Below, piece after piece: positions 35,732 to 47,225 of a stretch of 64,000 nt of DNA. The DNA is taken from contig NC_021677.1 in assembly GCF_000247815.1 (NCBI RefSeq), positions 12,348,040 to 12,412,039 of the forward strand, given 5' to 3'. Each line of letters starts with the position of its first letter. Positions within the stretch are counted from its first letter, which is position 1. Made by a program: the position numbers and the translations under genes. The notes below the pieces were generated by a model, which saw nothing but the letters and a program-made list of their open reading frames with translations, had not been told where the DNA came from and did no database searches. This stretch comes from Ficedula albicollis. Taxonomy: Eukaryota; Chordata; Aves; Passeriformes; Muscicapidae.

Positions 35732-36614
35732 TGTCTTGGTTTGAAAGATGGTGTTTGTTAAGGAAGGCAGGACCCTTTCTCAAAACAGACAATGCAAACC
35801 CCCTCCCTCCAAATTATTATAACTTTGAAATTAAGGGGCTCTCAGGCAAAGATATGGGAATAGGAATAATAGTTCTTTACTAGGAAAATTAAAATAGAAA
35901 TGCAGTATTGCAATGAACAATCCCAACCCTGACAGAGTCAGAACACAGCCTGACACCCTGTCAGTCAGTCGGGGTGTTGGCAGCAGTCCCATTCAATGGT
36001 GGCTGCATCCTCCTGCAGTGGCAGATGTGGTTCAGCTGAAGCAGTGCTGCTGTAGAAGGTGCAGTTTTCCTCTGAAGGTCCAGATCTTATCTAAAGTACA
36101 GAGCGTTCAGGAGCACTTCCAGCGACCTGCTAGAAGTGAGGAAAATGGTGAAAGATCCAGCTGCTACAAGGTGTCTTTTGTGCTCAAAATCTCAGTTTTT
36201 GTCTTGGTAGGAAAGGCTTGGCTCCTCCCCCTGGGTGGAGCATCTCCCAGTGGGATGATCTAATTTTATCAGTCATGCACTGGGACTCAATGGCCATTAA
36301 CAGGAGATATCTCCTGGAGGGAGGATGGGTGTGGGAAAGACAAAGATGATTGCCCCACCTGGTTTAACAGCTGGCCCATTAACAGGAGATATCTCCCATG
36401 GAGATATGGGTCACTGCCCCACCTGGTTTAACAGCTGGCCCATGAACAGGAGATATCTCCCACAGAGATATGGGTCACTGCCCCACCTGGTTTAACAGCT
36501 GGCCCATTAACAGGAGATATCTTCCACAGAGATAAGGTGATTGCCCCACTTGGTTTTAAGAGATGCTGATAGAATACAGACTTTTGGTCACATCCTGTTT
36601 TGCAAGCCAAGACA
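35732..36614 (+). mobile_element. Solo LTR of an avian (passerine-type) endogenous retrovirus
   Basis: 883 bases bounded by inverted termini TGTCTTGG at 35732-35739 and CCAAGACA at 36607-36614. Flanking bases are CATTT (35727-35731) and CATTG (36615-36619), an imperfect 5-base target-site duplication, or a perfect 4-base one. Hallmarks include GGCAAAGATATGGGA, a GACAGAGTCAGAACA block, and 64-base tandem units in the 3' third. No retroviral genes flank it, so it is a recombination-derived solo LTR. It inserted into an older CR1 copy. The ORF at 35913-36263 is a chance reading of the LTR. Confidence 0.9.
36292..36561 (+). repeat. 64-base tandem repeat inside the solo LTR
   Basis: Four units beginning GGCC(C)ATTAACAGGAGATAT or a close variant at 36292, 36373, 36437 and 36501. 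The middle two are 64 bases long and nearly identical; the first is longer (81 bases) and the last is degenerate. Each ends in GCCCCACCTGGTTTAACAG or a variant. Such repeats in the U3 part of an LTR often carry enhancer sites; here that is inference. Confidence 0.85.
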
Positions 36615-36777
36615 CATTGGGAGTGGGTGGAGGTGCCATCCCTGGAGGTGTTGAAGAGATGACTGGATGTGGCACCTAGTGCTGGGGTTTAGTTGGCAAT
36701 GTGGGGATTGGTCAAGGGCTGAACTTCACGATACTGAAGGTCCTTTCCAACCTTGATGGTTCTATGAGCCTATGAAA
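36615..36777 (+). mobile_element. CR1 LINE 3' end, right part
   Basis: Continues the CR1 copy split by the LTR: 'gtgccatccctggagg', a 'ggatgtggc' block, GGTCCTTTCCAACCTTGATG and a terminal TCTATGAGCCTATGA that resembles the CR1 octamer tail. Confidence 0.88.
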
Positions 36778-39700
36778 TATCTGTAGTCCCTTTAATATCT
36801 TGGGTGGATAAGAGATCTCTTGGAGCCTCAGAAAGGTTTTTTTGCTTGATAAACTTAGCAGAAGTGTCTGGTGTCTCAGTTTTACAATAACCTTGCTTGT
36901 CTGGGCAGGCAGTATGGTGCCAGGGAGGCCAGTAACCTTCAATGTGTTACTAAATCAGATTTTGCCTTTCTGTACAAGTACAGAGTGTGTGGGGAGTGAA
37001 CAAAGCCCTCCTCTGCCTTTTACTCTCAGTTTGGACTGCTAAGAAAGAGGGGGAATTACATTTAATGAACCCAATAAGTAGCTATGCCCATTCTCATACC
37101 CCTTTAAAACAAAAAGCAGCCAGATGTTGCTCTGATTTTAATGGCAGTCTGGTGCAGTCTCTCCTCGGACTGTGAGCACTGTTTTTTAATATCACCCTCA
37201 AATATTGTGCAAATGGATCAAAGCCAGTACACAAATATATTAAAATATAAGGAAAGAGTGAGAAAACTCTTGAGGTTTCTTTGTCCAAAATATTCTTCTG
37301 ACAACAGAAGTGATGCAGAAAGGGTCCTCAGTGAGATAGTTTGAATGTGGAGCACTTGGCAAAAGTTCAGTGCAAGTCATCTCTGGTGACAGGGATCCAT
37401 CACAATTCATGAATATGAATGAATAAGATGATGAATATTGGTTCACGAGCTGAAAATTCTGGTATAAAACCTATTGTTTCTCACTGTGTGTAACTGTAAC
37501 TTACATTTTTCTGCAACAGCACCTTGGAAGTTCAGCCTTTTAAGTGCCACTAGAAATTATAGGCAGTAGTGTAATTACATCAATGTAGGGTTTTTTAACA
37601 CTGCAGTATCAAAGGAATATGCCCTGGTCCAACAAACTTTGGTGATGAATGAAGTGATTGTGTGACAAGAAGTTGATAGGTTCACTTAATAAATAATTTT
37701 CTTTTTCTTTTTATTTTATTTAAAACCAGGGATACAATCTTATGTCTTACCATATTTTTTATTTCCTAGTTACCTGGCTTTCAGATCACAGTGTAAGTTT
37801 TCAATTTTGATGTTCAAAACACCCATTTGTGCCAGTAATTTCTGCATAGGGGAGCAGAAGCTGATTAAGTTGCGGATGCCTGTGAGCCACCATGCTGTGT
37901 CACCCCCACAGTGTGCTGACACAGTGTTCATGTGTTTGGACACTGTTTTTTCCCATAGATATGTGGCCCTTGCATCACCCCTTTTTACCAGAACAGGACA
38001 GTATGTGCACAGATGCTTTAGGATATTGGTAAAGAATGAAACAAACTTGCATGTAACAAAAAGAAGCCTTTATTTTTCATCCTTGTTCTCTTTTTTTTTT
38101 CTCTAAATAATAAGCTAATTTTCATCTGAGCTTGAGTTGTGAGTTCATTGCTCTTTGCTCAACTTTTTATTCACAAGATCCTTTCCATTTGTGCTGCTTT
38201 TCAACATAAATCCATGTTTTCTTTTGCAAGACCGTCCTTTGCTAACAGCAATATATTTTTGGTACTGTTTTTTCATTGAGACACACATCTAAAGGCTTTG
38301 TAGCTGCGCATTTTGCTTCTAGTATGAAATCTGTGAAGGTCTTTACAGCCCATTGCTGTGTCTCTTACTTTGTCATTGGAAATAGATTGCCAGCTACAAT
38401 CTGTGTGTTTTTAATTTGTCTAAAAAAATGTGTTGGCCAAATTTTCACGTTTTAGAGTTATTCAATTTACCCTAATGGTCTTTAACTGAGAGTTATGTTC
38501 ACACAGTAGAGGATAAAATAGACTGAATTTTTTTTTCTCAGAGCTATTAAATTTTTGAACTTGATGTGTCCCCATCTAGTCCAGAAAATTGAGTTTTTTG
38601 AGTGTGTCCAGTACCTCTATCAAACCTGGCAAGCAAGATTTAGATTGAGGTTATTGGAAGACAAAGGAATAGTGCAAAGCAAGGAATGTGAAGAAGCATG
38701 TGACTATTTCTACAGGGCAGAAACTTAACTTTATTTGGCAAAGAACATGCTCAAACCTTAATGTAATGATTTGACTTTAACTTAATTTTGCAAAGCATTT
38801 CAGCAGGTGTCAGGTTTTAAACATGTGAGGTTTTTCATTTTGTTTCATATGAGCACCCTTAAGCAGTTTGCTGGATTGGGATTCCTGGCAGGACTGAAAC
38901 CTTAAATATCTTTGCCCATGGAGTAGCATAATTACAGCAAGAATTTGCAGATTTTCCTTAAATTCTGTAATGTACTTATACTGTTTCCCTATTGGTAGTT
39001 CCTGCTTCTTTAAGAGCTCGAAAAAATTAATTGGATTTTATAATATGTAAGAGTCTGCATTTTTGTTGTATTTGATATGCAAATGCTTAAAGAGCTTGGG
39101 GAAAAAAAAGAAATTAATTAACAAGCCCTAGAAAACTAATACTGATGAAAAATACACCTCTTGTAGAACTTTGAGGCTGTCTATAGAAAAAATTGCAGTC
39201 TTGTCAAGCAAACCATCACAGAGGAGTACTTATGTTCTGGCCTGCCAAAAAAAAGAAAAAAGTGATTTTGAGAGCTGTATTTGCACTTAGTGTGGAGGCA
39301 AAGATGAAGCACATCTAGCAGCAGCTCAGCTGAGCTCAGCTTATCTGAGCTGTAAGAACTCACACTAAACAGCAAACCATCATAAATGATGGATTAGTTC
39401 CTCTGCAAAATGAGGGCTGTTGAGCTTGATTCTGCTTATGTTTCATGATTGCATTACACACCTTTGTGTCTGTCTGGTGGTGATGCCTCTCCCTTTTGTG
39501 AAGTTCCATCATGTTGTTTTTGTATATTGTTGCAGAAGGAATTGGGAGACTAGACTGGATAGCAAATAATGAATGCAATGCATTTTTCAAGAGATGTTAG
39601 CTGTTTGCCAAAACAAGCTGAATTAAATGACTTTTCAGCATAGAACAGCATACGTTCCTTTTGGCTGATGAGAAGAAAGCTGAAGCAAGGCTGGGAGAGC

Positions 39701-42700
39701 TCTCGTGATCCAGGCAGCAGGACCTGGACTCTTCTTGCCCAGTTTGCATTACTGCAGCTTGCAGGGTTCCTGCTGTTCTTCTAGAACAGATTTTTGCACG
39801 TTGATTGAGGGTCTCTTTTGGCTTGAAAGGACAGAGAATACAACAGTTTTTCAGTGCACAATGGGTGTGTTCCAGCTGTAGTTTCTCTGTCTGCCCAGCT
39901 AATGAGTCTGCCTGAAGTAGGTGGACTTCAGCAGTTTCCAATACTGAAAACCAAGGTAGAAAACATAGAGGATGTGATTTCATAAAGAATTTTACTTAAT
40001 AAAAAAAAAGTCTACAAATGCAGATCTTTTGGAAATGACCCTTATTACTGCTATTCCTCCAGCTGGATAGATTTAAACATGTAATTACAGAAGCATATCA
40101 AATAAGCTGGCCCACAAAATATGATGCTACTTGCCTCAGTCACAAACTTGACTATTATTTTGAGGTTACAATAGTTTTCCAAAGGGATGAATTTGCCCTT
40201 TCATTTCTATCCCAAATACTCCATTTTAGTAATGAAACGTGATCTCAGCTTTCATTCCCTTTTCCAGTGGAAGAAAAGGGAATTGAGTCCACTTTCAGCA
40301 TTATGTCAGCTGCTGGTCAAGACTTTGTTTATTATCTGAATACATGGTGAATAAATTTGCAGGTAGGCCAGCATTCACAGGAACTGTGAAATAAGTAGAG
40401 CCTGCACCATCCACACCCTTCCTGGTGAGTCTATTAATTAAAAGATGGTAAATGTCTCTTGGAGATGTTCTTTGACCTTAGATCTGCTAGTTTGTCTTTG
40501 TCCAGGTTACTGGAGGGGGAAGATGGGGCTACGTCTTGGGCAATGTGCATGTGGGTTTTCTTTTTTTAAGTATTATTTTTGTTTGGTTTATTTTTTTTTC
40601 CCAGGACAAGCTTTTGCACTCAATGCAGTATGAGTGCAAAGGGTCCATGCAGGGCTAAAGCATTTCTTGCTCTGCAGGCCTGCAGCAGGCATGAATGCAC
40701 TCAACAGTCCTAAAGAGAACTTGAAAAGTGGCTTGTGGGATAAATATCTGCTTGTTTATTTGGATGGATTAAAAGACAGAAAAGCAAATGTCATGTCTGA
40801 GTACTAAGATGTGCTGCTATGCTGTGTAAAACAAATTGAACTTTACATCCACGTTGCATTAGTGTGCTGCCTTCTTTGCTGTTCACAATTTATAGTTTTG
40901 AAAAATACTTTCAAGCCCTAATATGAGCATTTCTTTAGTCACACGATTTGCAGGAGCAGTTTGTGGTTTAAAAGGAAGGGATTTTTCCTTATTCACCTTT
41001 TGGTTCATGTAATTACTTTTTAAATTTCATGGACTTAAATGTGCTTGTAACTCTTACAGGGTGAAGTGAATGCCTGAATAAAAATCTCAGCCTTTGACTG
41101 GAAATGAACATGGCCTTCATTCACAGTGATAAGGATAGCTGTTCTCTGTTTTCCTGAAGTCAGAGTATTTTAGTTATGATAGCAATTAATATTTTTTTTA
41201 CTAATGAAATAGCAGTTAATTTTAATCAGACATTTTGTGTGATCAACGTTCTTTCAGTACTCAGATTACACTAAATTGTTCCTAAATGCTATGGATAAAG
41301 TTACAGAATTTTTGTAAGAGCAGCTAAATGCTTCTCTGCTTTATGATATCTCTTCAAATAACTTTGATTTTGAAGTTATTCTTCATATACTTTATTTAAT
41401 AGTGAAAAAAACCAGGTTTTAAAAACTACCTTGGTATTGATAAAATCCTAATATTTTCAAAACATAAATTTTATCCTTCTGGGTTATATACTTTTAGACT
41501 GTGCTGATCCTACAGGAAAGCAGCCTTTCATTTTGCCTTAGTGGTCCAATGCTGCAAAATAAAACCAGTGTACAAGGGAAAGGAAGTGTAGCTTGAATAC
41601 CCTGAGTTTTCTGTGTGGTACCCAGAGATGCTGCATTTTCCCTGCAGTTTACTGCCTTCCATATGCTGAATTCTAGTTCATTGCCTACTTCAGGGCAGAG
41701 AGTAAAATATTCAGGGAAAGTAGAATAGATGTAAACTTACATTAAAATAATGGGCTATAGCATAATATTTTTAGATTCCAATTCTCTAGAGCAAGGAGGG
41801 TGAGCCATATTTTCAGCTGGTATAACAAGGCACTGCTCCATGATTGCTATTCATGCTGTCCTCCAGGAAAACAGAAGTTGTTGATTCACTGTAGATTTTA
41901 TGTTCATGATATAGGACATAGAATATAATATAGAACATAGTTTTACTTCAGAAAATTACTTTCCTAGTTCCTATGTCAGATGTAAGTTTTTTGCTTATTC
42001 TGGAATTCACATTTCACCCAGAAAATAAGTGTTTGTCGAATTTGGAAAATTTGATGCTGTGTGGTGGAGCAGGCAGATGAAAGGGTTGACACCAGTCCCT
42101 GCCAGAACAGTGACAGACTGAAATGTGTGCTCTTGGTTTTTTTTTTTTTTTTTTGAACTTATGTCTTTATCAGTACCAGTTCAACACACTGATGTGTAAA
42201 CTGTTAGAGGTTAAATCCAGCTCCTGGGAGTCTGCAGCCAGTAATCCCAGGTCAGGCTGAGACCTGTGGTTATATTTTCTTTTAGAGCTGTGGTATTTAA
42301 TGCCAGTCTTTATCTTGGAGCTGAAGAGTCAGTGGTTTTTTTTGTTTGTTTGTTTATTTGGTTTTTTTTCTTTTTCTTTTTTTCTTTTTTTTTTTCCTTT
42401 CTTCCTAACAGAAGAAAAATGAAGATAGAATACCTAACCTGAGCTGTAAACTTTGGTTTCCTTGGCTGCTTCTCTTACCACCATCATCAGGGTATAGAAG
42501 TGCTAGGGATTGCATTTAGTAGTAGTGAAGATACTGATGTGACTGCTTTAGTGCCTCTACACACAATGCTTGAAATGATACATGAAATCCCAACAGAAAA
42601 GTATGAGTGACTGCAATAGCTCCACTGAGAAGAGGAAGGCAGAAAGTGAGCTTGAAACACTCTGTGTAGTGATTTTTGCATATTTGATCTATTGTGTCCT

Positions 42701-45475
42701 AAGAAACACACTTTGATTTTTCAAGACCTGATTTCTGTCCCTTACAGTTTCTCTTTGCTCTCTCCCACAGTCCACAGCTATTCTGCCAAATGAAAATGAG
42801 AAAATATACTAACTGTGTCTGGACTGAGGAAGTGGTTTGCTTATAAATGGTGACCATATGAAACCTATAAATGCTGATACCAAAACTATAGTTGATTATA
42901 CGGATGTGGGCCCTGGAAAAAGGGAAAATGGAGTCTGTTTGCTAGCTAAAGGGAAAATCTTGTTGCTACCTAGGCTTTTTGCCAAGGCACAGCTGAAGCA
43001 AGGTTATTTTAGGTGTGTGTTGTGTGAGAGCTTTTTGCCCCTTTGATTTTTATGTAAGTTCTTGTATGAACACAGCTATGAACAGAGAGAGTCTTGCCTG
43101 ATTTCTCATTTTCATGGATTGCAACTGAAAAGGTGAGTGCATGCTTTGACAATTGAGTGTGGGACAGGGCTCCCAGTGCTGCCTTCTGCCCTGAGCTGGT
43201 GCTGCTCAGCTCCCTGACATGGCTGCAGTGGGGTGTGGGAGGCAAAACTCCAAAACCCTGGGGTGTTGGAATCCTCAGAGCTCCATCCTCTCTGCCTTCT
43301 CCAAGTGTCGAAGTTATCCAGCACGGACCCTCTTGCCAGCCCTGATTCCGAGCAGCTATTTAATATAAACATTGCTTCTCATCTTGGGGAAATGTAGAAC
43401 TGGGAACATGAAGTGGGTAAAAAGAGCTGGGGGTGGTTTTCCCAAAAAATATTAAGATAAGGTTGTGAGGAATGGCAAAGGGTCAATGAGATGCAGAACT
43501 TTATACCAATCTCTCAAACTGAGATTTGCTGTTGAAATTCTGTCATCCTTCTAACTTATAAGATACAAACTTTAGTACTTCTATACCCACATTGTTTTTG
43601 TTTTTTTTTTTTTAATCTAGGGCCTTTGTTTTGATGTGAGCTACAAAATCAGTTAATCAATATATTTTCTTTAAAGGAAAAAGCAGTGATGAATATTCAG
43701 CAGTTGTAAAAATGCTCTTGAGATTGCCATCTAATAGAGGTGAAATTAAAAAGTGGAAGCTGATTAGAATTCCAGAAAATGGGATATTCATCTATTTATA
43801 GGAATTTGAGTCTTTATATGCCAGGTATTGTAATTTAGTGTTTGGAACACCCTTGATTTTTTTTTTTTTAAGCACTTCTGGAAAAATCATTAAATGAAGA
43901 TCGTTAAAAGAGCCAAATTATGTTGATTTGCAAAAGAAAAATGCAGCCAACATGAATTGCAGAATATAACACTGTGCTGTATCTGAAATGTGCTCTCATC
44001 ACTGCTGAAACATTGTCCCATGCCAGGGACTTAGTGTCTCCAGCACAGACTGATGTCCTAAACATGAGATGCACTGGCACTTTTCATGGTGCATCTTCTT
44101 TATCTTCATGGTCATTTTCAATGAAAGTGCCTCCCCAGAGCAGCTTTTTCTTTTATATCTCTTTTCTTGCATTCTTTTTGTATTTGTATGCTCTTGCCTC
44201 TCCCATTTCTAACTCCTCTCCTTTGGAGAACATTTGTAGGACTTGTGAAATGAAGGTAACCTTTGGTTGCTGTGAAAATGTAAAAAAAAAAGTTTCTGGC
44301 CTTCCACTTCTATGGAGATATATTTAATAGCCCCTGACATTGTGGGAGACCTGGAAACCCTCAGGGAGTAGTTGTACCTTGTGTTTGGTTATATTAAAAA
44401 TACTCTGCATATAATTTATGAAATTATGAAATTAAGGGCTGTTATAGGGTGACATAATCAATATCATCTGGAAATGTCACCTGTTTTTGTTAATCTAGGT
44501 ATTACTGTAGCTGGAAAACAATGCCAAGGGTTTTAAGAGGGGAAAAAAAGGCTCTAAACAAAACTCAGCAAAGCTTGATGTTATGTGAGCAGAGCTGGTC
44601 TGTCCATGTCACTTATGGTGCTGTTCTCAGCTGATGTGAGTGCCTGACCCTGAGTGCCTGTGAATTGTGATGCTGATGCAAATGCAGTGCACCTGCCTAA
44701 GGTGCCGTGAACTTGCCCCCTGTGTTTTGGTATAATTTCACTTGCATGTGAAGGGTGTTCAGGTGCTTTGTGAATAACACTTGCAAATCAGCTCCATTTG
44801 TGCAGTTCATGTCCTCGTGCTGGGGAAAGCTGTGCACAGTATGGGCAGCAGTCAGTGGGGATGAGGACAGGAGCTGTGAGCATCAGCATTCCTGCCTGGT
44901 CCATCCCAGAGGAGATGATGTCCAGTGACTCATCCCAGGCCAAATCATTCCTTCCACTCCCTGCTCTGGTGTTTTCTTGGAGCAGCATGGCCAGGTTATC
45001 AGGCCAGCTTGGCTGTGTTGTCCCTGCTGGTGGGAATGGCTCACAGAGCTGTGCTCTCACTACAGCCTGGCCCAGGGGAAGGGAAGGTTTCTCCCTGAAG
45101 ATCTTAGGGAAAACTCAGCTGCAGCATTGGCTCCCCCTGCCTCCTCCACTTCAGTGTCTGCTGACTTTTGCTACTCCAAGCAGCCCGTTCTGAGCAACTG
45201 CTCAGAATCTGAGCAGCTAAGCAGGAATTTTGTACACCCAATATTCAGTGTTTAATACTGCTTGGTGGAGTTTTGATGAGTAGCAATTTTACTGGCAATG
45301 TACCTTGAAAGTCTCAGCTCCTCTGAACTTTCCTGTTTGGCTGTCTGGATGAATTTTGGACCTGGAAAAATATAAATGTTCACTATTTGGTGTAGAGAAG
45401 TCTATTTCAGCGAATGAAATATTTAAAAATGTGCATCCAAATTCACACTGTCTTTGCATTTTGTGGTCTGTGTTT
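36778..45475. other. Intergenic sequence, no recognised gene
   Basis: No convincing exon or transposon. Features seen: a 14-base palindrome AGCTCAGCTGAGCT at 39323-39336, a T run at about 42137-42154, and a T-rich tract at about 42336-42402 with TTTG units. A GC-richer block at 44.8-45.2 kb carries overlapping ORFs on both strands (44788-45060 minus, 44798-45193 plus) that I cannot assign. Confidence 0.5.
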
Positions 45476-46350
45476 TTTTAAATTTCCTTTCAATAATTTA
45501 GCCTTTCTGTGAGATTTCAATTGCCACACAAAGTGTTTTCACTCCTCTTATCTATTAGATGAAAACTGGCTTGGAGTTTATTTTAACACCTTTCAGGCAG
45601 GTAATATTGGTGGAAATTAGCTGTGGAATGTTTCAGAGGTTCATCACAGGTTTAAAGGATTTAAGTCCAAGCCACTTCCTTTTGCACCAGGGAGAATTTC
45701 AGCAGATATGTTTGGTCTGAGAGCAGGAGGGTGTACAAGGCAGACATTGTATGAAGAGGTGTAGGTTGAGCGGAGGCAGCTACCAGGGACTGAAATGTTG
45801 CTTATTAAGGTCTAGAACTGTTATTACTATTACTTGTATTACTCTAGCTGAAAAGTACTTAAGGGGGAGGGGATTTTCTGCAAATAATGGAGAAAACTTT
45901 GCCTAGTAAATATTGGTGTAGCTTAGAGCCACAGAGAGCCTTGACTAAAATTTCCTTGATGTGTTTGGTTCTGGTAGAGCTAGAAATTAAAGCATGATAG
46001 TTCATAAGAGGATGAAGGTAGCTAGGAAAATTAGCAATAAGAACTGATGTGCAGCAAATAGAATCTGGAGCCATTGAAATGCAGACCTTCCCTAGGAATT
46101 CAGGAGTTGTGTGTAGGAGTCCTTTTGAATAACCTGGCCAGCACTGTTGGCAAATGCCAGTTAAATTTACACAGCCTAGTTGTGATAAGCTGGTCTTTGG
46201 ACAAAATTCATCACTGCAAGCAGCCAGTCTGGATTCCTTGCTCATGCAAGTGAATGAACACTCGCTAAGGTTTCATTGTGCCAGCAGCGTTAGAAGAATT
46301 CAATAAAATGAGAGGGGGGGGGGGAAAAGAGTCATCTATTCAAATGCAGC
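45476..46350. repeat. 875-bp tandem duplication, copy 1
   Basis: Directly followed by a second copy. Boundaries were set by comparison: before it the base is T where the other copy is preceded by C, and after the copies the sequences diverge (TTTT versus CTCT). The only difference seen is in a homopolymer at about 46313-46328 (G11A4 here, G10A5 in copy 2). Each copy includes an identical 128-codon minus-strand ORF (45859-46245 here) that matches no family I know and is probably chance. Confidence 0.95.
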
Positions 46351-47225
46351 TTTTAAATTTCCTTTCAATAATTTAGCCTTTCTGTGAGATTTCAATTGCC
46401 ACACAAAGTGTTTTCACTCCTCTTATCTATTAGATGAAAACTGGCTTGGAGTTTATTTTAACACCTTTCAGGCAGGTAATATTGGTGGAAATTAGCTGTG
46501 GAATGTTTCAGAGGTTCATCACAGGTTTAAAGGATTTAAGTCCAAGCCACTTCCTTTTGCACCAGGGAGAATTTCAGCAGATATGTTTGGTCTGAGAGCA
46601 GGAGGGTGTACAAGGCAGACATTGTATGAAGAGGTGTAGGTTGAGCGGAGGCAGCTACCAGGGACTGAAATGTTGCTTATTAAGGTCTAGAACTGTTATT
46701 ACTATTACTTGTATTACTCTAGCTGAAAAGTACTTAAGGGGGAGGGGATTTTCTGCAAATAATGGAGAAAACTTTGCCTAGTAAATATTGGTGTAGCTTA
46801 GAGCCACAGAGAGCCTTGACTAAAATTTCCTTGATGTGTTTGGTTCTGGTAGAGCTAGAAATTAAAGCATGATAGTTCATAAGAGGATGAAGGTAGCTAG
46901 GAAAATTAGCAATAAGAACTGATGTGCAGCAAATAGAATCTGGAGCCATTGAAATGCAGACCTTCCCTAGGAATTCAGGAGTTGTGTGTAGGAGTCCTTT
47001 TGAATAACCTGGCCAGCACTGTTGGCAAATGCCAGTTAAATTTACACAGCCTAGTTGTGATAAGCTGGTCTTTGGACAAAATTCATCACTGCAAGCAGCC
47101 AGTCTGGATTCCTTGCTCATGCAAGTGAATGAACACTCGCTAAGGTTTCATTGTGCCAGCAGCGTTAGAAGAATTCAATAAAATGAGAGGGGGGGGGGAA
47201 AAAGAGTCATCTATTCAAATGCAGC
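46351..47225. repeat. 875-bp tandem duplication, copy 2
   Basis: Head-to-tail copy of 45476-46350 with no spacer. Near-identity over 875 bases means either a very recent duplication or an assembly artefact (unmerged overlap or haplotype). The minus-strand ORF recurs at 46734-47120. Confidence 0.95.

Noticed and set aside
39323..39336. 14-base palindrome AGCTCAGCTGAGCT
   Set aside because: Short palindromes of this size occur by chance in 64 kb; no neighbouring partner or motif context.
45859..47120. Identical 128-codon minus-strand ORFs in the two duplicate copies
   Set aside because: The identity comes from the DNA duplication; no recognisable family, splice signals or conserved motifs.
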